Shown in pieces: positions 13,485-19,106 of a stretch of 19,106 nt of DNA. A program made the position numbers and the translations under genes. Location: contig CAYHSY010000013.1 of the NCBI GenBank assembly GCA_964359435.1, positions 1 to 19,106 of the forward strand, given 5' to 3'. Under the pieces are notes generated by a model. That model did no database searches, was not told the origin of the DNA, and was given only the letters and a program-made list of their open reading frames with translations. Each line of letters begins with the position of its first letter. The stretch's first letter is position 1. Source of the DNA: CAYHSY01 sp964359435. GTDB taxonomy: Bacteria; Patescibacteriota; Minisyncoccia; UBA6257; JAUSGH01.

Positions 13485-14692
13485 TAGAATTGTCCGACTA
13501 ATTGATAAATCGGCAAGATAACTGATAGCGCAATCGTACCAACAATGCCGCCGATGATTAAAAGCAGGGTCGGCTCCACCACGGAAACCAGTTTCTTAAG
13601 CGACAAATCAACTTCGGACTCATAAAAGTTGGCCAAGGTGGCCAACACCTCGTCCGTGCGGCCGGCTTTTTCCGAAATGGCGATAAGATTAGAAACCACC
13701 GCCGGGAAAACCGTTTCGCGATGAAAGGACGCGCCTAAGGTTCCCCCTTTTTGGACGCCTTCGTCCGCGACGCGACGCAGGGCCTCGCCCATGCCCGGAT
13801 AAGATACCACGTCTGACGTGATTTTTAACGCTTCCAAAATAGGTAAACCTGCCTTAAGCAATAAAGCAAATGTCTCTGCGAAGCGCTGCAACGAAATTCT
13901 TCGAAAAACCTCTCCGGCCAAAGGCACTGAAGCCAAAGACCGGCGTAAAAAAGATCTGCCAGCCAGAGTGAAGTAAGCCGCGTACCAAAAGACGAACACA
14001 AGCAGCGCCCCGCCGATACCGATTAAAATCAAATTAGCCGACAGGAAATCGGCCACCATAAAAACCAAACGCGAAAAGGCCGGCGGCTCAAAACCCGCGC
14101 CGGAAAACATGGCGGCGATGCGGGGTATGGCAAAGATCACTAAAAAAGTTATGACAATCGCGGCTACCGCCAGAATAAAAATCGGGTATACCAAGGCGGA
14201 AGAAATGCGACCCCGGAATGCTCGTTCGCGATCAAGCGAGCCGCTCAAATTTTCAAAAACGACGTCCAGGTTACCGGAACGCTCGCCGGCCTTGACCAGG
14301 TTTATAAAAACAGCAGAAAACGTCTTGGGATATTGCCCAAAAACACTCCAAAGCGGCTGTCCGCGCTGCAAGGTCTCACGCATTTCGCCTAAAAATAATT
14401 TGACGGCCGGCTTGGAGAAATCAGCCGCCAGGATGTCGACGGCCTTCAGAAGATTAACGCCGGAACGAAGCATCAAGGACAGATATTTGGCAAGAAAAAT
14501 CTGATCGGTGACATTGATGCCGCCCCGGAACAACGATAGTTGCCGGAAAATCCGCGTTTCACTTTCCACAATGGAAATTGGACGCCAATTTTTACGCGCC
14601 AAAAAAGCCAGGACTTCCGGGCCGGATTCTGCCTCCATCACGCCCTCAATTGCTTTGCCGTCTTCATCTACGGCGGAGTATTTGTATTTCAT
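13484..14692 (-). CDS. pilC: Type IV pilus inner-membrane platform protein PilC (GspF family)
   Basis: A 402-residue polytopic platform protein that links the PilB ATPase to pilin insertion. The canonical N-terminus MKYKYSAVDEDGKAIEGVMEA is followed by two GspF domains: the first near residues 65-190 with FLAKYLSLMLRSGVNLLKAV and GERSGNLDVVFENL, the second near 270-390 with RFAETFALLLKAGLPILEALK and EKAGRTDEVLATLANFYE. Hydrophobic helices are ALVYPIFILAVAAIVITFLVIF, LILIGIGGALLVFVFWY and the C-terminal PTLLLIIGGIVGTIALSVILPIY. Its ATG is 7 bp from an inverted repeat that separates it from pilB. Confidence 0.94.
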   Translation of the reverse strand: MKYKYSAVDEDGKAIEGVMEAESGPEVLAFLARKNWRPISIVESETRIFRQLSLFRGGINVTDQIFLAKYLSLMLRSGVNLLKAVDILAADFSKPAVKLFLGEMRETLQRGQPLWSVFGQYPKTFSAVFINLVKAGERSGNLDVVFENLSGSLDRERAFRGRISSALVYPIFILAVAAIVITFLVIFAIPRIAAMFSGAGFEPPAFSRLVFMVADFLSANLILIGIGGALLVFVFWYAAYFTLAGRSFLRRSLASVPLAGEVFRRISLQRFAETFALLLKAGLPILEALKITSDVVSYPGMGEALRRVADEGVQKGGTLGASFHRETVFPAVVSNLIAISEKAGRTDEVLATLANFYESEVDLSLKKLVSVVEPTLLLIIGGIVGTIALSVILPIYQLVGQF

Positions 14693-14698
14693 AAATTT

Positions 14699-14783
14699 GC
14701 TACGAAATACGAAATGTGTACGAATATACTAAATATTGATATTAAATCTTTCGTATATTCGTACACATTTCGTATTTCGTAGC
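14699..14783. repeat. Perfect 31-bp inverted repeat between pilB and pilC
   Basis: Arms 14699-14729 and 14753-14783 are exact reverse complements over 31 bp (beginning GCTACGAAATACG), separated by a 23-bp AT-rich spacer. The element fills the pilB-pilC gap and ends 7 bp before the pilC ATG. In the transcript it would form a very stable hairpin. It is closely related to the element at 16504-16624. Confidence 0.9.
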
Positions 14784-14787
14784 GCGA

Positions 14788-16497
14788 TTATTCCCTAATC
14801 ACCCTCAACACTTCCTCTATCGTCGTGATCCCCCGCTCGGCCTTGCGGAGACCGTCCTCAAACATGGAAAGCATGCCTTCCTGTTTCGCGAGCGTCTCCA
14901 AGCCGTCCAACGTGAAATTCGGAGAAACAATAAATTTCCGAACCGATTCGCTGATCGGCATAATTTCATAAATACCGATACGGCCTTTGTAGCCCAGATA
15001 GTTACAGGCCGGGCAACCCTCGCCTTTATATAAAAGCTTGGGCGCCCTAAAACTGTCCTTGATTTTTAAATTAACAAGCTCTTGACGAATGCTCTGGATG
15101 GTCGTTTCGTCCGGCTTGTAAGAGGCAATACAATCCAAACAAACGCGCCTAACCAACCTCTGTGCCGCGACCACGTTCAAAACCGCGGCGGCTAAAAACG
15201 GCTGGATGCCGATGTCCAGGAGACGTGGAATGGAGGTCGGGGCATTATTGGTATGGAGCGTGGAAAGCACCAATGATCCGGTAAGCGCCGAATGCACGGC
15301 GATCTCCGCGGTTTCCCTATCGCGGATTTCACCCACCATGACCACATTCGGATCCTGACGGACAATGGCCCGCAGGCCGGCCGCGAAGGTGATACCGGCA
15401 TCGGGATTGATCTGGGTTTGATTCACGTTTGCGATGCCGAATTCGATCGGGTCTTCCACGGTAACAATGTTCACTTCCGGCTTGTTGAGCAGACTGATCA
15501 TCGCGTAAAGCGTGGTGGTCTTACCGGATCCGGTGGGGCCGGTCACCAGCAGCATGCCGAAGGCCTTCTTTAAGTTTTCGTTCAAGATTTTAACGTGATC
15601 CTCAAAGAAGCCCAGCTCCTCAAAAGAAAATGGCCGGGACGTAGCCGGCAAAATACGCATGGCGATTTTTTCACCGTAAAGCGTAGGCATGACTGAAACG
15701 CGGGCGTCTATCACGTTGCCGGATATTGACGCCCGGAAACGGCCGTCTTGCGGTTTCTGGTGTTCGTCCAATTTAAGGTTGGAGAGGATCTTAACGCGGG
15801 CAATAATGGCCGGCTGGATTTCTTTTGGCAGGCGGATCATCTCATGCAGAATGCCGTCAATTCGATAACGAACCAGAAAATCGGCATCGAAAATTTCCAA
15901 ATGGATATCGGAGGCGCGCGAAGTTACGGCATAAGAAATGATGTTATCAACAATGGAAACAATGGGTAACCCGGCAGCGGCCTCGGAAGCATCCGCAACT
16001 CCGGAGCTTTCAGCCGCGGCGATATTTTGGCGGATGATGGTTTTGAAATCTTCGGCCGATTTCTGACTGTAAATTTGGTAGCCGCGGTTAAGATCATCAT
16101 CGGTTGCCAAAAACGGGATGATGGGCGCGTTAAGATATTTCTTCAGAAAATCGATGGCCTGCAAATCGCCCGGATCCTCCATGGCCACGTAAAATGATCC
16201 GTCCTCGCCGCGGGCGAAAATAATGGCTCTTTTTTGGTGGGCGACGTCCTCCGGAATCAAACGCAAGGACTGCTCATCAATCGCGACGCCCGACAAATTG
16301 GCCAAAGAAACGCCGTAGAATTTAGACAACAAGTTATAAAAATAATCCCACGTGACAACACCGCGAGCGACCAGGAGACCCACGGCATTTTGCTTCAAAC
16401 GCGCGGCATCTTTTGTCGCCGCGTCAAAAACGGCCTCCGAGACCACTCCGTCTCCGACCAGGATATCTTTGAGTTGTTTGGCGGGGAACTGCTTCAT
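14788..16497 (-). CDS. pilB: Type IV pilus extension ATPase PilB
   Basis: A hexameric cytoplasmic ATPase powering pilus extension; 569 residues, normal length. The N-terminal MshEN-like region (about 1-145) is followed by the ATPase core. That core has Walker A GPTGSGKT (320-327), the Asp box TVEDPIE (346-352), the Walker B-type NVVMVGEIRD (384-393), and the His box STLHTNNA (412-419). A tetracysteine zinc site follows: CLDC (453-456) and CPAC (495-498), typical of PilB/GspE and absent from PilT. The ATG is 7 bp from the inverted repeat at 16504-16624. No pilT retraction ATPase is present in the window. Confidence 0.96.
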   Translation of the reverse strand: MKQFPAKQLKDILVGDGVVSEAVFDAATKDAARLKQNAVGLLVARGVVTWDYFYNLLSKFYGVSLANLSGVAIDEQSLRLIPEDVAHQKRAIIFARGEDGSFYVAMEDPGDLQAIDFLKKYLNAPIIPFLATDDDLNRGYQIYSQKSAEDFKTIIRQNIAAAESSGVADASEAAAGLPIVSIVDNIISYAVTSRASDIHLEIFDADFLVRYRIDGILHEMIRLPKEIQPAIIARVKILSNLKLDEHQKPQDGRFRASISGNVIDARVSVMPTLYGEKIAMRILPATSRPFSFEELGFFEDHVKILNENLKKAFGMLLVTGPTGSGKTTTLYAMISLLNKPEVNIVTVEDPIEFGIANVNQTQINPDAGITFAAGLRAIVRQDPNVVMVGEIRDRETAEIAVHSALTGSLVLSTLHTNNAPTSIPRLLDIGIQPFLAAAVLNVVAAQRLVRRVCLDCIASYKPDETTIQSIRQELVNLKIKDSFRAPKLLYKGEGCPACNYLGYKGRIGIYEIMPISESVRKFIVSPNFTLDGLETLAKQEGMLSMFEDGLRKAERGITTIEEVLRVIRE

Positions 16498-16503
16498 AGA
16501 TTT

Positions 16504-16624
16504 GGCTACGAAATACGAACAATTTACGAATATACAAAATCATAACTCCCGTCATTGCGATCCGCCAGCTGGCGGAAAAGCAATCTCTTTTTCGCATATT
16601 CGTACACCTTTCGTATTTAGTAGC
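16504..16624. repeat. Imperfect inverted-repeat element between a membrane-protein gene and pilB
   Basis: Arms 16504-16535 and 16594-16624 are imperfect reverse complements. The right arm differs at about 3 of 31 positions from the right arm of the 14699-14783 element. A second repeat (16550-16587) is nested in the spacer. The element overlaps the stop codon of the upstream gene by one base and ends 7 bp before the pilB ATG. Confidence 0.8.
16550..16587. repeat. CATTGCGA-type dispersed repeat nested in the inverted repeat
   Basis: It starts CGTCATTGCGA and ends AAAGCAATCTC, around a perfect 16-bp palindrome TCCGCCAGCTGGCGGA (16561-16576). The terminal sequences match those of the repeat at 8726-8783, so this is a second copy of a dispersed family, apparently inserted in an older element. 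Confidence 0.65.
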
Positions 16625-17214
16625 TATACTCTAAGAATGAACTCTCCGATGGCGTTAATATTTTGGAGCCATCCTGTTATAAGTATAACAAGCGCGGCCA
16701 CCGGGAACCAAAAATAGTAAAGCGAAAACTTATCGGTTTTATGTAAAACTAAGTGCCGGAAACCGATAACCAGCGCGGCAGAAACAGTCATAATCAACGC
16801 GTAAGCGATCCAATATGGATGGCCGACCAAAAATATGGAAAGCGCAATGAAATAAAGTTCTTCGTCGTAAAATAGACTGTTCTCGTGACGGCGATTCCAC
16901 CAACTTGCCAGATAAAAAGCAACGAGACTGGCCGCCAAAGACAAAATATATGGACCAAAAAACCTGGCGCCGACATACAGTAAAAAATAATTAATGCTCT
17001 GGTAAGGCGGCAAAAGATACCGCGTGGTTTCGCCCGGCAGCCAGGCCAGATATTGAGCGAAAGACCAGTAGCCGACAAACAAAAAGACGGCCGCGACGCT
17101 AACGCGAGCAAAAGAAGCAACGTGCTTAGCCACAAAGGGACGACCCCTTTTGAGGATCGTCCCTATTGTCGCCAAGGCCAGCAAAATCAAGCTGAATTCT
17201 TGGACTGTTAACAT
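16624..17214 (-). CDS. Polytopic membrane protein of unknown function in the pilus operon
   Basis: A 196-residue hydrophobic protein that I do not recognise. About five or six membrane segments are visible: EFSLILLALATIGTIL, VSVAAVFLFVGYWSFA, FGPYILSLAASLVAFYLA, LYFIALSIFLVGHPYWIAYALI, MTVSAALVIGF, and FWFPVAALVILITGWL. There is no GxGD or paired aspartate motif, so it is not an obvious prepilin peptidase, and there are no clear catalytic residues. It starts 6 bp after the pilA stop, indicating co-transcription and probable coupling with pilA, and precedes pilB. A role in pilin handling or pilus assembly is inferred from position only. Confidence 0.75.
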   Translation of the reverse strand: MLTVQEFSLILLALATIGTILKRGRPFVAKHVASFARVSVAAVFLFVGYWSFAQYLAWLPGETTRYLLPPYQSINYFLLYVGARFFGPYILSLAASLVAFYLASWWNRRHENSLFYDEELYFIALSIFLVGHPYWIAYALIMTVSAALVIGFRHLVLHKTDKFSLYYFWFPVAALVILITGWLQNINAIGEFILRV

Positions 17215-17220
17215 GGTGAA

Positions 17221-17847
17221 CTAGAGGTTCAAGCCCGGATCATTGCCAACCTCGTAGATATTGGCGTTGTTGCCGCCGTCACGGCTCTCAACGGCATCGC
17301 CACCACCGTTCGCATAACGGACGCTCTCCATACGAGTATCAAGCTCATATTTCAAGTTGTTAGCGCCGGAATCGACCGTACACTGATAGGCGTAAAACAT
17401 ACCGGATGTCGCGGCATCAAGCGCGGCCGTACCGGTATTCCGAGGATCACGCGGAAGCGCCGCCAAAGGAGAACCGTCGGACAAGCTGTCCAGATTAACA
17501 CGCACCCAACCAGTGCCGTCAGTCGCCAACGGAGTGGCCAAAGTCTGAGACACCTCATCCACGGCCGGGGTCGCAAAGGGCTTACTGCCTAACGGCAAGG
17601 CATCTTGAGTTGCCCACCAATCAGTGCCGCAGGTAGCGCCACCCACCGATGGAGATGAAGCCGTCGCAAGGTAAAGCTCGATAGCATTCTTAATGGCCGT
17701 GAAATCACTGATGCGCTGGGAATCACGGGCTTCTTGGAAAAGACGGGCCGGATTCAAAACCAAAATCGCGGCGGTCGCGAGGATCGCCAAAATACCAATA
17801 ACTATCAAAAGTTCAATGAGTGTAAAACCTTTTTTTGTTGTAACCAT
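17221..17847 (-). CDS. pilA: Type IV major pilin PilA
   Basis: A 208-residue prepilin. The leader MVTTKKG is cleaved before Phe8 (KKG/FTLIELLIVIGILAILA), with the conserved Glu at mature position 5 and a long N-terminal alpha helix running to about residue 60 (AIKNAIELYLA). The globular domain has two cysteines (GATCGTD and AYQCTVD), which could form the pilin disulfide, and a Gly/Asn/Asp-rich C-terminus. It is the first gene of the operon, has its own promoter (17941-17968) and is probably the most highly expressed. Called major pilin by position and length; a minor role cannot be excluded. Confidence 0.9.
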   Translation of the reverse strand: MVTTKKGFTLIELLIVIGILAILATAAILVLNPARLFQEARDSQRISDFTAIKNAIELYLATASSPSVGGATCGTDWWATQDALPLGSKPFATPAVDEVSQTLATPLATDGTGWVRVNLDSLSDGSPLAALPRDPRNTGTAALDAATSGMFYAYQCTVDSGANNLKYELDTRMESVRYANGGGDAVESRDGGNNANIYEVGNDPGLNL

Positions 17848-17880
17848 TTTTATTTTATTTATTTCTTTGTATTTGTAATG

Positions 17881-17903
17881 GAACCTATTTTTGCGATAGG
17901 TTC
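17881..17903 (-). promoter_or_regulatory. Hairpin in the pilA leader
   Basis: GAACCTAT (17881-17888) and ATAGGTTC (17896-17903) form a perfect 8-bp stem with a 7-nt loop. It lies 34 bp upstream of the pilA ATG in the untranslated leader and may stabilise the mRNA. The segment between it and the ATG is almost purely A/T with no Shine-Dalgarno sequence. Confidence 0.5.
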
Positions 17904-17940
17904 TAGACGACCTTTCAGTGATTTATTTCCTATGTAATTA

Positions 17941-17968
17941 AGTATAGCAAAGCGCGCTATCTAGGCAA
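17941..17968 (-). promoter_or_regulatory. Candidate promoter of the pilus operon
   Basis: On the minus strand, TTGCCT (17968-17963, 4/6 match) is followed by a 16-bp spacer and TATACT (17946-17941, 5/6). It predicts a leader of about 90 nt before pilA. The -10 context TTTGCTATACTTA resembles that of the DGR target promoter, suggesting the same housekeeping sigma factor. Confidence 0.55.
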
Positions 17969-18023
17969 CGAGGATTGTGAATAAGTTGCGGCGATTCGTT
18001 TATTCTATCGCCAACTGTCTCCG

Positions 18024-18127
18024 CGCGAGAAAACACGGGCTTGCTCATAACGTAAATTTGCCACCCTGCTCCCGCGGGTCGGCTCCCGGCAAATTTCCTA
18101 TTCGCAAGCTCCGTGTTTATTCTCGCG
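18024..18127. repeat. Long imperfect inverted repeat between the response-regulator gene and pilA
   Basis: The outer arms CGCGAGA..ACACGG.GCTTGC (18024-18044) and their complement (18104-18127), with inner arms GTAAATTTGCC and GGCAAATTTCC, fold into a nearly continuous hairpin of about 104 bp, topped by a GC-rich CCCGCGGG region. It contains no gene. It lies in the 336-bp gap (17848-18183), which otherwise holds the pilA promoter and leader. It could be a terminator region after the response-regulator gene, a miniature mobile element or a structured RNA. Confidence 0.6.
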
Positions 18128-18183
18128 TTCCGACGTGTTGGCTCAAGAACAAACGAATCTTTTGGGCGGGTGAGCTGAAAAAA

Positions 18184-18576
18184 TCATTCCCTCACAAACA
18201 ATGCCCTAATTTTTTCCACAATCTCATCGGTAGAAGTACGGGCCTTAACAAAATAATCTATGACCCCCAAAGACCGGCCGCGCTCAATATCTATGTCTTG
18301 GCCCAAATTGGAAATGATAATGACGGGCGGGCGCTCGCCGGGCAGTTTTTGCATTTCTTCCAAGACCTCAAAACCGGTTTTTCCGGGTAAAATCACATCT
18401 AACAAAATAAGGTGCGGCCGAAACTCGGCCAATAACTTAAGGGCCTCGTCCCCGCTCCGCGCCAGCATAATCGCAAAACCACCCTCCCGCTCCAGGCGAT
18501 TTTTCAAAAGCATGCTCAAAAACTGGTCGTCTTCAACCAAAAGAATCCGCGGAGTTTCGTTTATTGTTTCGGGCAT
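18184..18576 (-). CDS. Stand-alone response regulator receiver protein
   Basis: A 130-residue CheY-like receiver with no output domain, so it would signal by protein-protein contact. The start MPETINETPRILLVEDDQF gives the acidic pocket (Glu15, Asp16, Asp17). The phosphoacceptor is Asp60 in LILLDVILPG, with Ser89 in IIISN and the conserved Lys111 in YFVKA. I chose the ATG at 18576: the open frame upstream crosses a terminator hairpin. It lies upstream of the pilus operon on the same strand, so a role in controlling motility or pili is possible but unproven. No histidine kinase is in the window. Confidence 0.9.
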   Translation of the reverse strand: MPETINETPRILLVEDDQFLSMLLKNRLEREGGFAIMLARSGDEALKLLAEFRPHLILLDVILPGKTGFEVLEEMQKLPGERPPVIIISNLGQDIDIERGRSLGVIDYFVKARTSTDEIVEKIRALFVRE

Positions 18577-18584
18577 ACAAATTA

Positions 18585-18590
18585 TTATAC
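18585..18590 (-). promoter_or_regulatory. TATAAT -10 element immediately before the response-regulator ATG
   Basis: A perfect TATAAT (18590-18585) ends 8 bp before the ATG at 18576. Transcription would therefore begin at or within a base or two of the start codon, implying a leaderless mRNA. A good -35 is not visible, since the terminator hairpin occupies that region. Confidence 0.45.
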
Positions 18591-18599
18591 AGGACAAAC

Positions 18600-18625
18600 A
18601 AAAAATCGCCAGTTGGCGATTTTTT
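18600..18625. terminator. Bidirectional intrinsic terminator
   Basis: A6-TCGCCA-GT-TGGCGA-T6: a perfect stem with a two-base central loop and runs of A and T on both sides, so it can act in either direction. On the minus strand it ends the transcript coming from the group I intron and its 3' exon. Confidence 0.8.
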
Positions 18626-18794
18626 AATCCAACACTTTTTAGTTGTCCCAAACCCGAAATTATCGGATGTCATGCCGAGACATTTGGCTCATCGGCAAAC
18701 GCCATTATATTCATTCCGCTATCCTCGCTCAGCGAGGCAATCGCAGAACCCTTTCAATCTTTTCTTGCGAAAAGATTTTATCGTTTTAATTAAT

Positions 18795-19090
18795 TGATCC
18801 ACGCACAGCTTCCGCTACGCGTGCCTTGTTCATGTTATTTCTCGTATTACTACGAGCACGGACTATATCTTCACCCTCCGATGACTATCGGAGGGGCCAA
18901 CATATTATAGCGCAACTATTTAACGCTATCCGATCCGACAAATTGTCGGATCAAGTCTCTACGGGGGTCCGATAGTCATCGGACCTTCCCTCGGTATTAC
19001 CTTCATTCCTATATTTTAACACAGAGTAAGGCTTCACCGATATTAGTTGAATTTTTAATGTCTATCACTAGACAATGTCGCAATCTTTTG
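18795..19090 (-). ncRNA. Group I intron catalytic core (5' end and host exon outside or unresolved)
   Basis: On the minus strand the order of elements fits a group I intron. P4 is CGGT (19039-19036) with ACCG (18995-18992). P5 is CCTT with AAGG (19003-19000). P6 is a hairpin (18985-18966) and the 5' strand of P7 is GACT (18957-18954). P8 is a hairpin (18952-18932), followed by further stems (18929-18907 and 18895-18874). The hallmark AAGATATAGTCC, which is J8/7 plus the 3' strand of P7, ends near 18860. P9 is CTCGTA-GTAA-TACGAG (18856-18841) with a GNRA loop. The 3' splice site is not fixed. Downstream exon sequence in one frame reads DQLIKTIKSFRKKRLKG..., ending at TAG (18721-18719), but I cannot name the gene. 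Boundaries are approximate. Confidence 0.65.
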
Positions 19091-19106
19091 TCAATCACGA
19101 CTTAGC

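Noticed and set aside
2219..17984. DnaA-box-like 9-mers at 2219-2227 and 17976-17984 considered as an origin of replication
   Set aside because: They are single isolated sites about 16 kb apart with no clustering, AT-rich unwinding element or dnaA/dnaN nearby; chance occurrence is plausible.
18600..18800. 3' exon of the intron considered as a tRNA, tmRNA, 16S or 23S rRNA end
   Set aside because: No T-loop GTTCRA motif, CCA end, anti-Shine-Dalgarno tail or recognisable rRNA segment is present; it is left as an unidentified exon.

Overview
The window looks like a chromosomal segment of a Candidate Phyla Radiation (Patescibacteria, Parcubacteria-like) bacterium. This is inferred from the compact ftsZ/ftsA/ybeY/yqeY/rpsU/HIT/hisS run, a Gram-positive-like type IV pilus operon with a fused PilM-PilN protein and no outer-membrane secretin, weak or absent Shine-Dalgarno sequences, and many short dispersed palindromic repeats. 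Stop codons are standard (TAA, TAG and TGA all used).

Layout. (1) 1-6021, minus strand: housekeeping genes, transcribed towards position 1: lepB, hisS, HIT protein, rpsU, yqeY, ybeY, ftsA and a 5' part of ftsZ that runs off the left edge. (2) 6041-8690: a diversity-generating retroelement (DGR). It has a reverse transcriptase, a four-helix-bundle accessory protein (Avd) on the opposite strand, a 125-bp template repeat (TR), and a target gene whose 3' end is the matching variable repeat (VR). All 18 TR/VR differences fall at adenines of the sense strand, the signature of adenine-directed mutagenic retrohoming. A near-consensus promoter drives the target gene. A C10/G10 tract lies where the divergent 5' ends of RT and avd overlap, and both genes seem to need a frame change there. 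(3) 8790-9461, plus strand: pth, interrupted in frame by dispersed repeats that appear to be translated. (4) 9504-17847, minus strand: a type IV pilus operon in the order pilA, membrane protein, pilB, pilC, fimT/gspH-like, pilV-like, secreted repeat protein, pilX-like, pilM-pilN fusion. Related inverted-repeat elements sit just upstream of the pilB and pilC start codons. (5) 17848-18183: the pilA leader and promoter, plus a roughly 104-bp imperfect inverted repeat. (6) 18184-18576, minus: a stand-alone response-regulator receiver protein. (7) about 18795-19090, minus: the catalytic core of a group I intron whose host gene cannot be named.

How the parts work together: the DGR would copy TR RNA with errors at A and paste the cDNA into the C-terminal C-type-lectin-like part of the target, giving rapid receptor diversification. 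The pilus operon and its secreted repeat protein form a surface-attachment system. The window offers no direct link between the DGR target and the pili.
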